A DNA stretch of 64,000 bases from Hydnum rufescens UP504 (GCA_014904985.1 MU128944.1:124001-188000), one strand, 5' to 3'; shown: positions 24,819 to 35,911, numbered from the stretch's first letter. Program-made: numbers and translations. The notes: a model not told the origin generated them from the sequence alone.

Positions 24819-26119
24819 ATGTTACAAGGTGCGAGCAGGGCTGTGCGCACGTTTGCGACGCGACGGAGCCCTGGGTATCCGGAAAATGCTGGAAAAGTGG
24901 TCCCTGAAGCCATCCAAAGGGCTGAGGCTCGAGCTCGGGCCCCTCGTTCTTCGAATTTCGAGGGAATAGACCTCACATCCAAAACTGCTGCACGTGAGTC
25001 TCGTTCTCCATCGTAATCTGTGTTGATGTAAAAGCTCTCACTTGGATTTGAAGCAATCGCGCCTGGTCTGGAGACATATATACCGACTCTTCTTCCTTCC
25101 TTTCGTCCGATTGTCGCCAATGCCCCTCGCAATGCACCCCCACCACCTGCAGTGTACAAAATTCCACCCGCACCCCAGAGACAACGTCCCTCCAATAGAC
25201 CCCAGAAAATCGGCCATCACCTGTACGTGTTTCGCAACCAGAACCGAAAGAGACGAAAGTGGTGGCCAAGGCTGAGAATGAGGAAGAGGACGAACTTGAT
25301 CTGGATGAGATGGACGACATGGAGCCAGAAATGGTAGACGAACGGACATACTTTACCAAGAAAGAGATTTCGTCGTTGGGTCTAGCTCGCGCCAAGGAGC
25401 TTGCCGCGGAGTATGAAACCCAAGTCCAAGAAATCGCTGACTTTGTGGAGGAATACCTGGGACTTTCGGATGTGGATCTTTCGCCTTTCCTAGACCCTGA
25501 CGATTACCCTCGCAACCTTAAACGCCTCCTGCGTCCCACACCTTCACGCCTCCCTCTTGAATTATCATATTCCCATCGCCCAAAGCCTGTATGCGAAATT
25601 CGTGCATTCACGTCCAAACCGACCCCGTCCACCCGGGAACAGGAAATCGCCATTACGAAGGCTCGTACCGCCTTCGGTCTACATCTAGGAAGATTACCCC
25701 CTGCCGTAATGGAGCTTGCATACGATCCACCCCTCACCATCCCAGAAGGGGCTTCGACACCGAGCACCCAAATTGATCAGGAACCTTTGCCTGACCTACC
25801 CGCTATCGTTGACCACCCTCCTATCCCTCTATCCGTCCAAATTCCCAGTCTTCCTGGATACATCCGATTCACAAGAGAAGTTAGAGGAGGAGCGTATGAC
25901 CGACTCGCGCCAAAATCGTGGAAGCTTAAAGAGAGTGCGGCGATACGAGCAGCTGCACTGACGGTTGCCAACAACGGTAGCTTGGGAGCAGAGGACCGGC
26001 AGAAGGCTCTGTCCTTGGTTCTGAGCATGGATCAAAAACGGAGTAGCGTGAGGACTCCATCATCAACAGTCTTAGCTCCGCCGCTCCGGGCGTCAACTGT
26101 GGATGCCCCGAGCCAGTAG
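24819..26119 (+). CDS. Putative mitochondrial protein, function unknown
   Basis: The N-terminus MLQGASRAVRTFATRRSPGY is Arg/Ser/Ala-rich without acids, a typical matrix-targeting presequence. Exon 1 ends at a GTGAGT donor near 24994. Exon 2 reads AIAPGLETYIPTLLPSFRPI and NAPRNAPPPPA, then splices over a 47-nt intron (GTGTAC...AATAG, about 25152-25198) to TPENRPSPVRVSQPEPKETK. The remainder is open: an acidic stretch (NEEEDELDLDEMDDMEPEM), a helical block (TYFTKKEISSLGLARAKELA), FLDPDDYPRNLKRLLRPTPS, and near the end FTREVRGGAYDRLAPKSWKL. This conserved-looking core suggests a mitochondrial translation or ribosome-associated factor, but no family signature is certain. The 3' end lies next to the hAT-like element. 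Confidence 0.68.
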
Positions 26120-26301
26120 ATTACAGATTGTAATTCCGGTCTCAGGGCAATGGGAGTCTTGGGATAGTTCCCAAGTCGAACACCTATATGGCTTGGTTTG
26201 GGAGCGTGGAAGGAGGCAAACAATGGCAATAGAGATCGAACGCGATCGTTCAACACGATAAATGCCGATGGATATGGATTAATTATTGGCACACCGGGTG
26301 G

Positions 26302-26309
26302 CCCGTTCA
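26302..26309. repeat. 8-bp target-site duplication (left)
   Basis: CCCGTTCA directly precedes the left inverted terminal repeat and recurs exactly at 27134-27141. Eight-base duplications are characteristic of hAT transposition. Confidence 0.85.
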
Positions 26310-27133
26310 AGGACCCCTGCGAGCTCTGTTATATCCCAGATCCAGCGGCGGCCAAAAGGACCCTGACTCCCGGTACACTTTCGGGCCAAAATCCCATGTC
26401 AAATCCGGGAAAATCGCCTCTAGGTTGCTCTTAAGGCCACAAAAAACCGGGAATTCGGCTCTAGGTTCAAAAAAATCACAAAAAAATCACAAAAAACCCC
26501 CCGACCTCCCCCAAGCTCTCAAAATGTCGCCCGAGTTGCTTTGGGCATGTATACTTGGCCCCACACCTCTGTCCCCTTTTAAAATTCATTCCCCTGCTTT
26601 CCTGGCCTTCTTATTCCGCTCCTTGACAACGCAGAGGACTGTGGCATGTTCAGAGTAGTGAACCAGGTAGCTCCCTTTTTCATTGCTGGCTTCAGGCCCA
26701 TGGCCAGATTATTCAAGTTAATGAATGGTGGCAAGACCCGACATACTTGGATTTGGCCTCTGGGCTGCTGAAGCCACTGTCTGCCATGGGTGATACAGAT
26801 GGTGAAAAGTTCAGAAAGTGGCTGCAATTAATGAAACTGCACAGTGTGGGCAATCACTGTCAAAGGAAGGCCCAATAGGATTCAAACACATACCCTGCTG
26901 AAAACAAAACCCCCTGGGTGAGTTCTAACCCTTGACCTACCAAACAACACCCATGGGAGGGGACTTTGGATCTAGGTACCTCTCCTCCTGTGGGCCCAAT
27001 CCGGGAATTTTCCCCTCGGTTGACACCAGATTTCTGGCCCGGATCCGGGAATCTGCCTCTAGGAAAAACTCAAAATCGCCCTCGAAATCCGGGAACCGTG
27101 GATCTGGGATATAACAGAGCTCGCAGGGGTCCT
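26310..27133. mobile_element. Non-autonomous hAT-like DNA transposon (MITE), 824 bp
   Basis: The ends are 35-bp perfect inverted repeats starting AGGACCCCTGCGAGCTCTGT on the left, with its exact reverse complement at 27099-27133. The element is flanked by identical 8-bp CCCGTTCA duplications, which points to the hAT superfamily. Inside each end are degenerate subterminal repeats of the type CCGGGAAaATCgCCTCTAGG (near 26405-26424, 26448-26465, 27000-27020, 27045-27064), in direct and variant forms as in other hAT elements where transposase binds. No transposase reading frame is present; the longest internal frames are under 90 codons. It sits between the 3' ends of two convergent genes. The intact ends and perfect duplication suggest fairly recent insertion. 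Confidence 0.88.
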
Positions 27134-27141
27134 CCCGTTCA
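27134..27141. repeat. 8-bp target-site duplication (right)
   Basis: CCCGTTCA directly follows the right inverted terminal repeat and matches 26302-26309 exactly. Confidence 0.85.
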
Positions 27142-27501
27142 CCAGCACACGGACTAGTTTGGGCCTGTGAGGGGAAACTGCGATAGCACTAAGAATACTT
27201 TGCATAGACAGCTGCCTGTTTGCTCACATATCTATAGCCATTATCATACCTATCATTCTCCACTTCTTCCTCGCTTCGGTCTGGTTCTCACCGTGGCCAC
27301 GGACTCGAGCCGCGTAATAGACCCTCGTACTCGCCATTGCAACCTGCACACTCTCCAGACGTCAGCCTGAACCTACCATTTAGTTTCTTTTCGAACATCT
27401 CTGTACTCTTGTACAACACTAATATACAGTATCCATAATATTTACATACTTCCTACTGATCACGCACGAATAAAAAGAGTGCTTCTGCAAGAGTCCTGCG
27501 A

Positions 27502-29338
27502 TCAAAAGTCACCCCGCCGAACGGGCTTGACGAGGGGACCCCATGGAGCATTTACGTCCTCGCCAGGCACATTAGCAATGACGCAAATAGACCCATAGTT
27601 TGCCCCCAGAGACGGCTGATTACCGTAGGCCAGGAACGAGTGCTTGAGATAATGTTCCAGGGAGCGGTCCGTGACTTCCACAAGACCCTCCAAGTCCTTG
27701 GGTCTGCGCCCCTCGAACCAGCGGAGAACCGAAGGCTCAGTATCCAATTCCCTACCATCATCTGCGGTCATCCCATAGGGGTAGATAATGGTGAAGAGTC
27801 CAAATCCCGAATCGTTCCTTTGTTTTATGTCGACATCGGAATCGCCGTCGTCGTCGTCGCCGTCGTCATCGTCATTCTCGTTCTCATCCTCACCCTCATT
27901 CAGGTCATCAGCAGCAAGTGGCTTGTCGGGGGAGAACATGACGAGGTGTAGGGTGGGACTTGCGCCGGCATCTTGGAGTGCGTGGTATATGACGGCATCT
28001 CGTCCCTTGAGCTTTGGGTCGTTCAGCATCAGGAAATAGCACAGGATTGCAAAGAGTGCGAGGACATGCCTGATCAACAACTGACGATACGGGAGTGTTT
28101 CCAGGGTCCAGGGGCTGGGAAAGATTAGGCAGATCGAACAGGGTAAATATATACTGTGAATGTCTGCACGCACGTATTTATGCTGCAGATAAAAACATAA
28201 GCTGCGACCTTTCCTCAGAACCCCGGGTGCCTTGAGAGCATTAACGAGCTTCTCCCTTGCGAGATCTCTCGAACCAGCAAGGGCTTCAACGTCCACAGGG
28301 CCGTGTTTGACCGCTGGTCCTTCAAAGGAGAGAGTATATGACAGAGTCACACTACCCACAGCCAAGCGCATCGATGAGTATTATCAATTATCCCGAAGCA
28401 AGGACTTGCCGTTTCCCGTGCGTGACGGGGAGAACTTCATGTTCGCAATCAGAGAAGAATGCGACCCATTCGAGGCCAGTATTCTTTCCCCAGTTGGTCA
28501 TATATGCGTGATCGCCACTTACGTCTCCGTCCTTCCCAGGGTCGTCTGTGCACTTGCCTTTTCAGCTGAATTTTCAGGTGGGCGGATGATAAGTTGGCCT
28601 CCCTCATGTGAGAAGGGAAGGTTAATCAGCAGGGTGCCGAACATATCGGCCGACTTGGGCGTGTCGACGTGGCCTTTGAAAAAATCTCCTTTCGTATAGA
28701 CGTTCAGCTTGTCCAGAACAGCAACGATCCTACGGGAGGTGCCGCCCTCTTCTGCAGAAGGGAACAGCGTCTCACGAATGCAGTCCACGATCCCCAGAGC
28801 GTGGGGATCGAGCGAACCAGCAGGCGCGAACGTAAAGCGGTCAGAATGGAGAACTAGGGCGCGACGGTAGGTAGGATCAAAAATATCCTGGCCACCGTAT
28901 CCAAATGAGGCTTTCTTGGAGGCATCAAGAAGCGGCTGTAGGGCAGCTTCATTCTTGAGGGGGAAGTGAACGGGAGTGTACGTCGTGGAGGCGTCTGAAA
29001 TCGGTCCAGAGCCGACGAGGATTGCGATGGGAGAGGAGGGGTCCAAGGGAAGACTACCTACAGATACAAAGGGGCTCTGGGCTGCTTTGATGGCAGAAAT
29101 GACCTCGTGAAGTTCTCGGAGATATGAGGCTTTTCGCTCAGCCCTGGCACGCCGGCGATCATCCTGGTGAATACTATTCCTAAGCTTGTGCAGAGCTTTA
29201 CCGGCTATGTCCAGACCGCGTTCCTAGACGGTGCTCCACCAAATGAATACCACAGATAAGACGGAAAATCAGGTTTCTAACTTTAGCTATGTTCTGGACC
29301 TCAGCGCGACTGAGCCCGTCCAAAGGTGTTTTCCCCAT
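27502..29338 (-). CDS. Fungal 2-oxoglutarate/Fe(II) oxygenase, prolyl-4-hydroxylase-like (copy 1)
   Basis: Putative 2OG-dependent dioxygenase; substrate unknown. Exon 1 (MGKTPLDGLSRAEVQNIAK from 29338) splices to ERGLDIAGK and a helical N-terminus. The catalytic domain reads LDKLNVYTKGDFFKGHVDTP (metal ligands in HVD), MFGTLLINLPFSHEGGQLII and FFSDCEHEVLPVTHGKR (distal His and the 2OG-binding basic residue). A 58-nt intron at 28409-28352 begins GCAAGT, a GC-AG intron; it restores KRVTLSYTLSF. A second GC donor (GCATGT) is likely at 28069. The C-terminal half has an Asp/Glu-rich insert near 27900-27840 and ends VIANVPGEDVNAPWGPLVKP. Between 28550 and 28519 the frame slips by one base relative to copy 2, so it is either damaged or mis-sequenced. 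An inverted paralogue lies at 59325-61118. Confidence 0.75.
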
Positions 29339-29795
29339 CGTTCGAGAATGGGTTCCAAAGGAGACTGCGTTGTGGTGGTGTTGGAATATTTCTCGGTTTG
29401 ATAAAAGAGGCCGGCCTTTGATAGATTGAGACAAGCCAAGGCCTCTAACCTGAAGGGTTGACTTGATTCTTGCGGCCTTTGTTCCGCGCCCTGCTATTTG
29501 GTACTTAAATGCACGATGAAAGTCCGGCTGCAAGCCAGCCGCTCAGTGACTGGCTTGCCCAGGCAAACAAGTCTGGGGGCCGTATCTCGGTTTGCAAGCG
29601 CCATGATGATTTGAGCGAAGGTTGCCTTGTACGGAAAATGCCATAACCTTGTTTTGGGTGTCAGCCCCTACCATCAAGAAGGCATCTCAATTCACATCCC
29701 TCTGTCAAGGTGGAGGTTGAAGGCACCCTTCGATCGTCGCCGGCCCGTATTCGAGCGGAATTATCAATGCACCGACAGATTGCTGAAGGTGCAGT
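29339..29795. other. Intergenic region upstream of the oxygenase
   Basis: Spacer between the oxygenase start (minus) and the tRNA gene. Only shadow frames are present; nothing else can be supported. Confidence 0.45.
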
Positions 29796-29889
29796 GGTTG
29801 GATAGTGTAGTGGTTATCACAGTTGGTTTTGAAAAGGTTCACCCAGGGCCCAGATTCCAATTAACTCCGGTTCGACTCCGGATCCGACC
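29796..29889 (+). tRNA. tRNA-Gln (anticodon UUG) with intron
   Basis: A full cloverleaf can be drawn. The acceptor stem GGTTGGA pairs with TCCGACC (one G-U). The D arm reads TAGTGTAGTGGTTATCAC. The anticodon stem GTTGG pairs with CCAAT, the loop TTTTGA-T gives anticodon TTG, and the T arm is TCCGG TTCGACT CCGGA. About 23 bases (29833-29855) sit after position 37, the canonical place for a nuclear tRNA intron. A TCTTTT run right after the gene (29890-29895) is a Pol III terminator. The encoded 3' end has no CCA, as expected for a eukaryotic gene. Confidence 0.88.
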
Positions 29890-29895
29890 TCTTTT
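29890..29895 (+). terminator. RNA polymerase III terminator of the tRNA-Gln gene
   Basis: A T-rich run (TCTTTT) immediately follows the acceptor stem, the usual Pol III stop signal. Confidence 0.7.
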
Positions 29896-30699
29896 ATGCG
29901 CCTCTCCTATTGGCCCTCCAGAGCAGAAATCGACGGCACCGGCCGCCACCACTTAGAACAGAAGTATTCTGCTTATATCACGAGAAGCAGTGTGATACTG
30001 TCCCCTTTATCTCAGCCCCTCCTGCGAGGACAGTGTTCCCATCTTTGGCGGCTTACGTGCTGATCCTCTTGCATCGCCAGGTAGAAGGTCCACGTTAGCA
30101 AGGTAAGCTCACGCTTTCTACCCTATTCCCTGTTTCTGTCTGTCGACGGACTGAAATTACACCTCCCCAAATACTGTAATATAATAACATGCTAGGGTAG
30201 GAGGAGACTGACGAGCACTGGACAAATCGAAGCGTCCGGTCAGTCTCCCATTGCATGCGATGCAGTCGTAACCTCGTTAACGTTCCCATCGCCCCCCAAA
30301 ACACAGATTCACACTTACACACACCCACTATGCTCAGCATGACATCCTCACATGACTCACGTATAAAGTAATTGGACATATTTGTTTCGACAGCGCTCCA
30401 CTTGCGATTTCCAACAGCGCTCCTTCCATAAAAAAAAACCGCAACGCAGCATGTAGCATTCCAGTGTTACCCTTAACTTTACTGTAAGAAAAAGAACCAT
30501 ACGTGTGGCTTTGAAATGGAAGGCCAAAAACAGTCTAAGGGGAATTATTGGAGATTCCCACAAATACTAAAGCCATCCTCCAGCGGGGCGGGACCCAGTA
30601 TTATCAGTTTGGCGTCAAACTGCTTTTTTAATCACTAGTGAAATGGCCTTGTGCTGATATCTACAGAGTGAATGGATAATAGCCTCTCGAATTCGGCCA
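29896..30699. other. Intergenic region, no supported gene
   Basis: Spacer between the tRNA gene and the first copy of the 5-kb repeat. No protein-like frame of note; nothing further seen. Confidence 0.45.
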
Positions 30700-30976
30700 T
30701 TAATATTGTTATTAATGGTTATATTCCTCTTGGCCCAAACACAATGCAGAGGAGGGCTAGTGAGTGGTGAGGTAGTCGAGTCAGAAACAGCCAGTTTTCT
30801 TCTCGCCGTCTGGGACATTTGCGCAGGGGGTGCTCTAGGCGCCTTCTTCCCCAATCCAGCCTCCCTTCATTTTGTCTACTGGTTTAGTCGGGAAAGGAAT
30901 GGATAACCCCACCCGCCCTCACGCACCAAGATCGGCGAAACAATTGCTTCCCGATATCTCACACCAGTCGAGACAA

Positions 30977-31055
30977 GATGGGTACTCCGCTTGACAGGAT
31001 GGGCACTCCGCTTGACAGGATGGCACTCCGCTTGACAGGATGGGCACTCCACTTG
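30977..31055 (+). repeat. ~21-bp tandem repeat, about 4 units
   Basis: The unit GATGGGCACTCCGCTTGACA repeats with one or two changes across this stretch. It is present in copy A only; no counterpart is seen at the matching place in copies B or C. Confidence 0.75.
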
Positions 31056-31236
31056 TATGAGGCACTCCGCCCGTTGCCACCCAACCTAGCATGCTCCTGA
31101 TATGTTACGTAAACCATAACCACCTCCCTTCTTGTCTAGTTTCTTTATAACTCTCCCCAGAAGATGAAGGCAGGCTCACATCCCTTCACCTGCGATGGCG
31201 ATTCCCAAGCATTCCATCTACATTAGCGAGTATCAT

Positions 31237-33330
31237 CTAATTTCTTACCATCATGCTCGTTGATGTGTGTTCCTCCCAGGGACTGGAAATGGGGGGACTG
31301 GGAAAGGAACAGGCAGGGGAGTCGGAGGGCATGGAGGGAAGGCCATTGTCTCCTACAGATATAACATCTGTGAGTCGCGTGTCAGTCGAATTAGCAGGCA
31401 GGACCACGTTCTCTGACCCACCAACGCTCAGCCAACGTCTACAATTTTGTGGCCATTCAGCGAGTACGCGCGGAATCGGAACGCCACCGAGTCCAACAAT
31501 CACCCTTTCCATACGCTGCTGGATATTCGAACTGCAGGTAAGGTTGTCCATCCCCTCCGTGCCTCATTTCTTACGACCTAAACACCCGCACAGATCGACC
31601 TAATCCCTCGCCGACTGCAATTCACTATAAGTGTTCGGCTTGTTGTTCATCAAAGAGATAATGAAGTCTGCAGCCGGTGCGGACTTTCCGTATCGGACCA
31701 GAAAGACTTCGTCCAGAGATAGTTCCTACCCACATTACAGGCCTCGTATTACTGGAAAAACGAGGGCTAGAATGAGACAGGAGAGCATGACCATCAATTT
31801 TATCCTTACCCGTGGCAAAAATAGAAAAATGACACTTGCTGATGTGAGGTGTAGAACTGGGCGCTAAGGATGGGTCACGTGACCCCATAGTCAGAGTTAG
31901 GAGCCCCTGTATGGTTAACATATCTATTTGATGCCTTCTGCCGGTCCGTCGAACCCAAAGAGCACTAGTTTGGAAGGATGTGCGAAAAGAATGCCGGGCT
32001 TCGTTGCGTTGTGTGGAATATCCAATCCCATAGATAGCAAAACCCAGAAAGAAGGTCGCGTAGAATATTCATAATTGATGCAGAAGAGACCAACACGCTG
32101 GGAATTCTGGGGGTTAATCGTGAGGACCAAGCTCGATTTGGAAGTGTCAGTTCATTGCGTTCTGAATTCGATGGATAGTGCTATGACAAGATCCAGATTA
32201 AGCCCGAAGATAGGTTGCCGAGTAGAGGCAGGCAACTGCAGATATTGAACATCACTACGGACAGGGTTGACCGAATGATTCTTAGATTTATGTGGTGCAA
32301 CCGGAGAACAATGAAACATTTTCGGTTTATTAGTCGGCCGTGCGGAGAACCGGGATCCTTGTCACGCGTGTCAGCAGCAAAGTAGCGCAAAGCGCCCATA
32401 GGAGAAGTGAGAACACCGTGCTCAAAAGAGTCGTCGTCCATAGTACTATGCCGAGAATAGCAGTGATAGATCAAGGGCAGGCACCAGTCAATCACTTTTG
32501 AATATGGGCGTTCACCGGGCACACAGTCAACCAGAACATTCCTGCAACATTGTGTCAGATGTTCGGCGAAAAATTAATCGTCGTGCATATGTCGTTCTCG
32601 CATATTTTCCCATTTCCAAATTCCCCAACACCGACTTCCTCTCCGCCCTCCACCGAGGTCCAGGAAGTCATCCACAACGGAATAAGCGCCCATGTTATGG
32701 GCAAGGACTGGCCCGCCTAGCTCAAAGCACAGAGAAATTACAAGAGCTTATGAGAGAGAATAGCCATTGGACCCCAATTTCGGGTGTGGCGCCTGACATT
32801 CAAATGGAAGGACACATCATGAGGATCAGGCTGTGCGAGGCACGCAACCACTTCTCCAAATTCAGATACAGCGTTCCCGATGAAAGCACATACAGTGGTG
32901 TAAGTGTGAAATTTGGGGTCGACACTCATTTGGAGAGAAAACCAAGCCAGAGACTCAAGCAGGGTCGCAATGGGGTTTGGTTACTCAGAAAAGCTTCTTG
33001 CATCCCAGTCCAACGGTAACAGATCTTCTTCAAGCCCATTCAACATCGCTAAGTCGGAGAAGACGCATAGACAGCCGGTATCTCACGCATATGAGCGTCC
33101 TGGAATAGAAGACGAGGATCCTTGGAGAGGGCAACCCATGTGAACGTGTACAACACGATCCGTGTGAAGGACTACGAATGCCTGAGCATCAAGCCCCGAA
33201 CCCAGGCATTGCGGTACCCACAGGGCAGTCATGTACAAACGAAGATGCGAGTGCCTCAGAAACCCCCCACCAGCACATCAGAAAGTGATTGTGTCGGAAG
33301 AAGAGCGTACGCCTATTGCCGGTTGCTATA
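31237..33330 (-). pseudogene. Unrecognised minus-strand coding remnant, copy A
   Basis: Broken frames read like pieces of one protein and recur in the other copies: LYTFTWVALSKDPRLLFQDA, EEDLLPLDWDARSFSE, LAWFSLQMSVDPKFHTY, SFHLNVRRHTRNWGPMAI, DWCLPLIYHCYSRHSTMDDD, and a tail with NCRRWLSVGGSENVV. Stops and frame changes occur every 50-100 codons, so it cannot be expressed as one protein without many introns. I tested pheromone-receptor, P450 and hydrolase ideas by eye and none fits. Confidence 0.45.
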
Positions 33331-33521
33331 TTTGACTAGTGAAGCGCCAGGGAATTTCATATGAATGATAAGACTTTGCTCCACAATTACATACCCTATA
33401 TCAATACAAACAAGTTTGATATACTGTACACCAAATGTAGACTAAATTCTGTGCAGCCGAATTTGCTTGGATATCCATCCACTGCCTGTGATGCGTCAGA
33501 CTCCCTCTGATACCTCTCTCC

Positions 33522-34194
33522 ATGTCCAGACGAACGGCAGTCCCGGCCTCGCCAACACAACCGAATTACACTGTAAAGCGTGCAAACCGCGAAGCTATCC
33601 TCACCCAACTTGAATACCCAGATTGGGGGCCTCTCCAACGGAATTCCAGACGACGTGCTTCCATGCACTCTTTCGCATCTGAGCCCGCGCGAAGTCGAGA
33701 TCGTGCATCTCCATGCCACAGCTTTCCTGGACCGCATTTATCGCGGCGAATATTCTGCAGTGGAGGTGACCTTTGTATACAGCAACGCCGCAGTCGCCGC
33801 ACAAGTAACCAATTGCCTTGCGGAAGTTTTCATTGAGCAGACCCTGCAACGTCTACGCGAGCTCGATGAAATGTTCCAACAAACCGGGCAGGTCATCGGG
33901 CCCCTTCACGGTCTCCCCATCTCGATCAAGGATCATATGAAGATCAAAGGACACTTCCTCTGGGTGGAGCAGGTTGTCTTGGCCTGGTGGCTATTGGACC
34001 TTGTCCGCTGCTGTATTTGCGCCTGTGGGCGGCTGGTTAGTTTGTGTAGTTTGTTAACTAGGTCGCTACTCTCCTGCCCACTCCTAATGGGCCAGTGCGG
34101 AGGATTTTGTGGCCGGGGGTGGCTTAATGATTACAATTCCATTTGCACGCTGTGGATGGTCTGGTTGGTCCGTGCTGGTCTGTTGTCTCCGTAA
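33522..34194 (+). pseudogene. Amidase (acetamidase-type) remnant, copy A
   Basis: The N-terminal quarter of a fungal amidase-signature enzyme. It starts MSRRTAVPASPTQPNYTVKR and shifts frame near 33630. It continues PDDVLPCTLSHLSPREVEIV, HATAFLDRIYRGEYSAVEVT, TLQRLRELDEMFQQTGQVIG and PLHGLPISIKDHMKIKGHF. The Lys of the Lys-cisSer-Ser triad (SIKD) is retained. The Ser-rich amidase signature (usually GGSSGGEG) appears at best as a degraded CGGFCGRG near 34097-34120, without the serines, so the product would be inactive. The downstream C-terminal half is not recognisable. Confidence 0.7.
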
Positions 34195-35911
34195 GGACTC
34201 CACTGCTGAGGCATCCGGACTCCAAGGACATGCAGCTGCCGGGAAGTCCTTGTACCACGGTGTGTGTCTGTCACTCTTAAGTGGCACACCGTGTGCTGTT
34301 TCAGTATCGAATGGAACCGCTTCGCAGAAGAATCAGCCCCCGCATCTGTATAATCACCAATAATGCACCTTATTCATCACCTCCCGAGCTGATTCCACGA
34401 CGCTCGAGATCCTTTGGCCCCCGTTCCTGGGCGCCCTGACCCAGAAAAAGGCCAAAGCTATCATGGCGGATAAGGCCCTCCATCGAAGTTTTCAGGGGCC
34501 TGTAGAACCACTCATCTGTTCAGATTGTCGTCACGAACTTCCACACCTTACCCTCTTTCATAATCTGTGGGAGGACTGATCCATCCAGCACTTCATACTC
34601 AGAGACCGCACCGTATCGAAGTATAAGACGCGTGAATTTGATCCAACCTTTGAGACAACGTCCAACTTGCGAATCTTGACTTTCCCTCCTGAGATGATTT
34701 TCAGATGAAGCAAAAAGGCAGTGGTTACGAATACAATATTTGGCGATTGGCAAAGTTTGGAGACCCAGGCAACTCCAAGAGGGTACAGCAAGTAGAGACG
34801 ATATACCGGTCGCCTTTTAGGCACATCAACGGTGGCGATGTCGAGACGGCAAGTGCCGGAGCGACTGCTCTTGCGGTCCGTGCATCGGACACCGGAGTGT
34901 CCGGCCGCTGGACAGATTCCAGTGATACAGAAGTCCTCCTCGGGTTATAGAGTCAATTGAATGTAGGCCAACTAACGGTGCCTTGTTCGCGCTCCGGTGA
35001 GCAAGGCCGTGAGTCCTAGGATCACGCACCTGAATCTCAATAAAGCAAGAGCCACAGGCAAGGTTTGAACGCTCGAGAATGTACAATGAGCTTCAAGCCG
35101 GCCACAACGCGATCACCATGAAAACCAAAGCCATGGAAGGCAGCCCTTCACTTCACTGTAAGGGTCTGAATGAGGGTGCTCCTCGATGGAGTAGTCGCGA
35201 ATACGCGGAAGGGTGTAAGAAACGCGTCGTTGAGCGCTTCCGAACTAGACTCTGGGGATGTCAATTAGGAGGGGGATATGGCCTATGACCGCCATAAGTA
35301 TACAGCATGCAGGACAAATTTTGTAACGTAAGTCAATTCGGGCGAAATAATTGGATGGAAAGTGTGTATAGGGGAGATCATAAATGGGGTAATATGAAAT
35401 CCGGTTGGTCTGTTGTAAGGTGGATCTGGAAGCGCCACCACTTTTTCAGAATTTAGCACACCCAAGTGGACATAACTGAATATCCGGAGCCAGGGATAAA
35501 GGCAAGATGTGGCGAATCAACACTATAGGGGAGGCAAGATGAGTCTCGTGGATGCAAGGAGGCTCAAGTCGGACTTGTGAAGCGGGGGATATCGTGCCAG
35601 TATTAGCGACAGACTGATGATCGTACTCATTAACCACATCAAGCTCCAATTGGAAACCAGTTAGTTGTCTCAGAAGTCCTATGCGTCCGCCCGAAAGCAA
35701 GTCTGAGCCAGCAAGCCAGAGTCGCAGCATCACCTACTTGATGTACATACTGTGCTTGCGACTTTCACCCCTTTCCGATATATCGCAGCCCCTGCAGTAA
35801 CGATAAGGTGCCTAGGCGTTCTCTTACCCGATGGAATGGGATTGTAGCTTGTTCCGCCCGAATACCCCAATCGCCGATCGCCGATCTCCTTGATCTTGAT
35901 TCCTGTGGACT

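Larger units (their letters stand above)
30700..35911 (+). repeat. Degenerate ~5-kb direct repeat, copy A
   Basis: First of three diverged copies in the same orientation (B 37100-42210, C 42850-47610). Matching landmarks: the block containing GGCAGGCTCACATCCCTTC (31165 in A, 37735 in B, a close variant at 42910 in C), the amidase start region (33522, 40165, 45034) and a block near AACGCGATCACC (35105, 41272, and a variant near 47070). Divergence is substantial, with many small indels, and no copy keeps an intact long gene. Copy A is cut at its right end by the N gap. It has about 460 bp (34035-34495) inside its amidase remnant that copy C lacks. Confidence 0.8.

Noticed and set aside
27788..28039. 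Ser-rich plus-strand frame (SSSSPSSSSFSFSSS)
   Set aside because: It is the antisense of the Asp/Glu-rich stretch of oxygenase copy 1 and has no independent support.
31237..33330. Pheromone receptor (STE3-like) for the minus-strand remnant
   Set aside because: Some hydrophobic stretches suggested it, but the seven-helix pattern and conserved receptor motifs are not found, and most shared blocks are polar.
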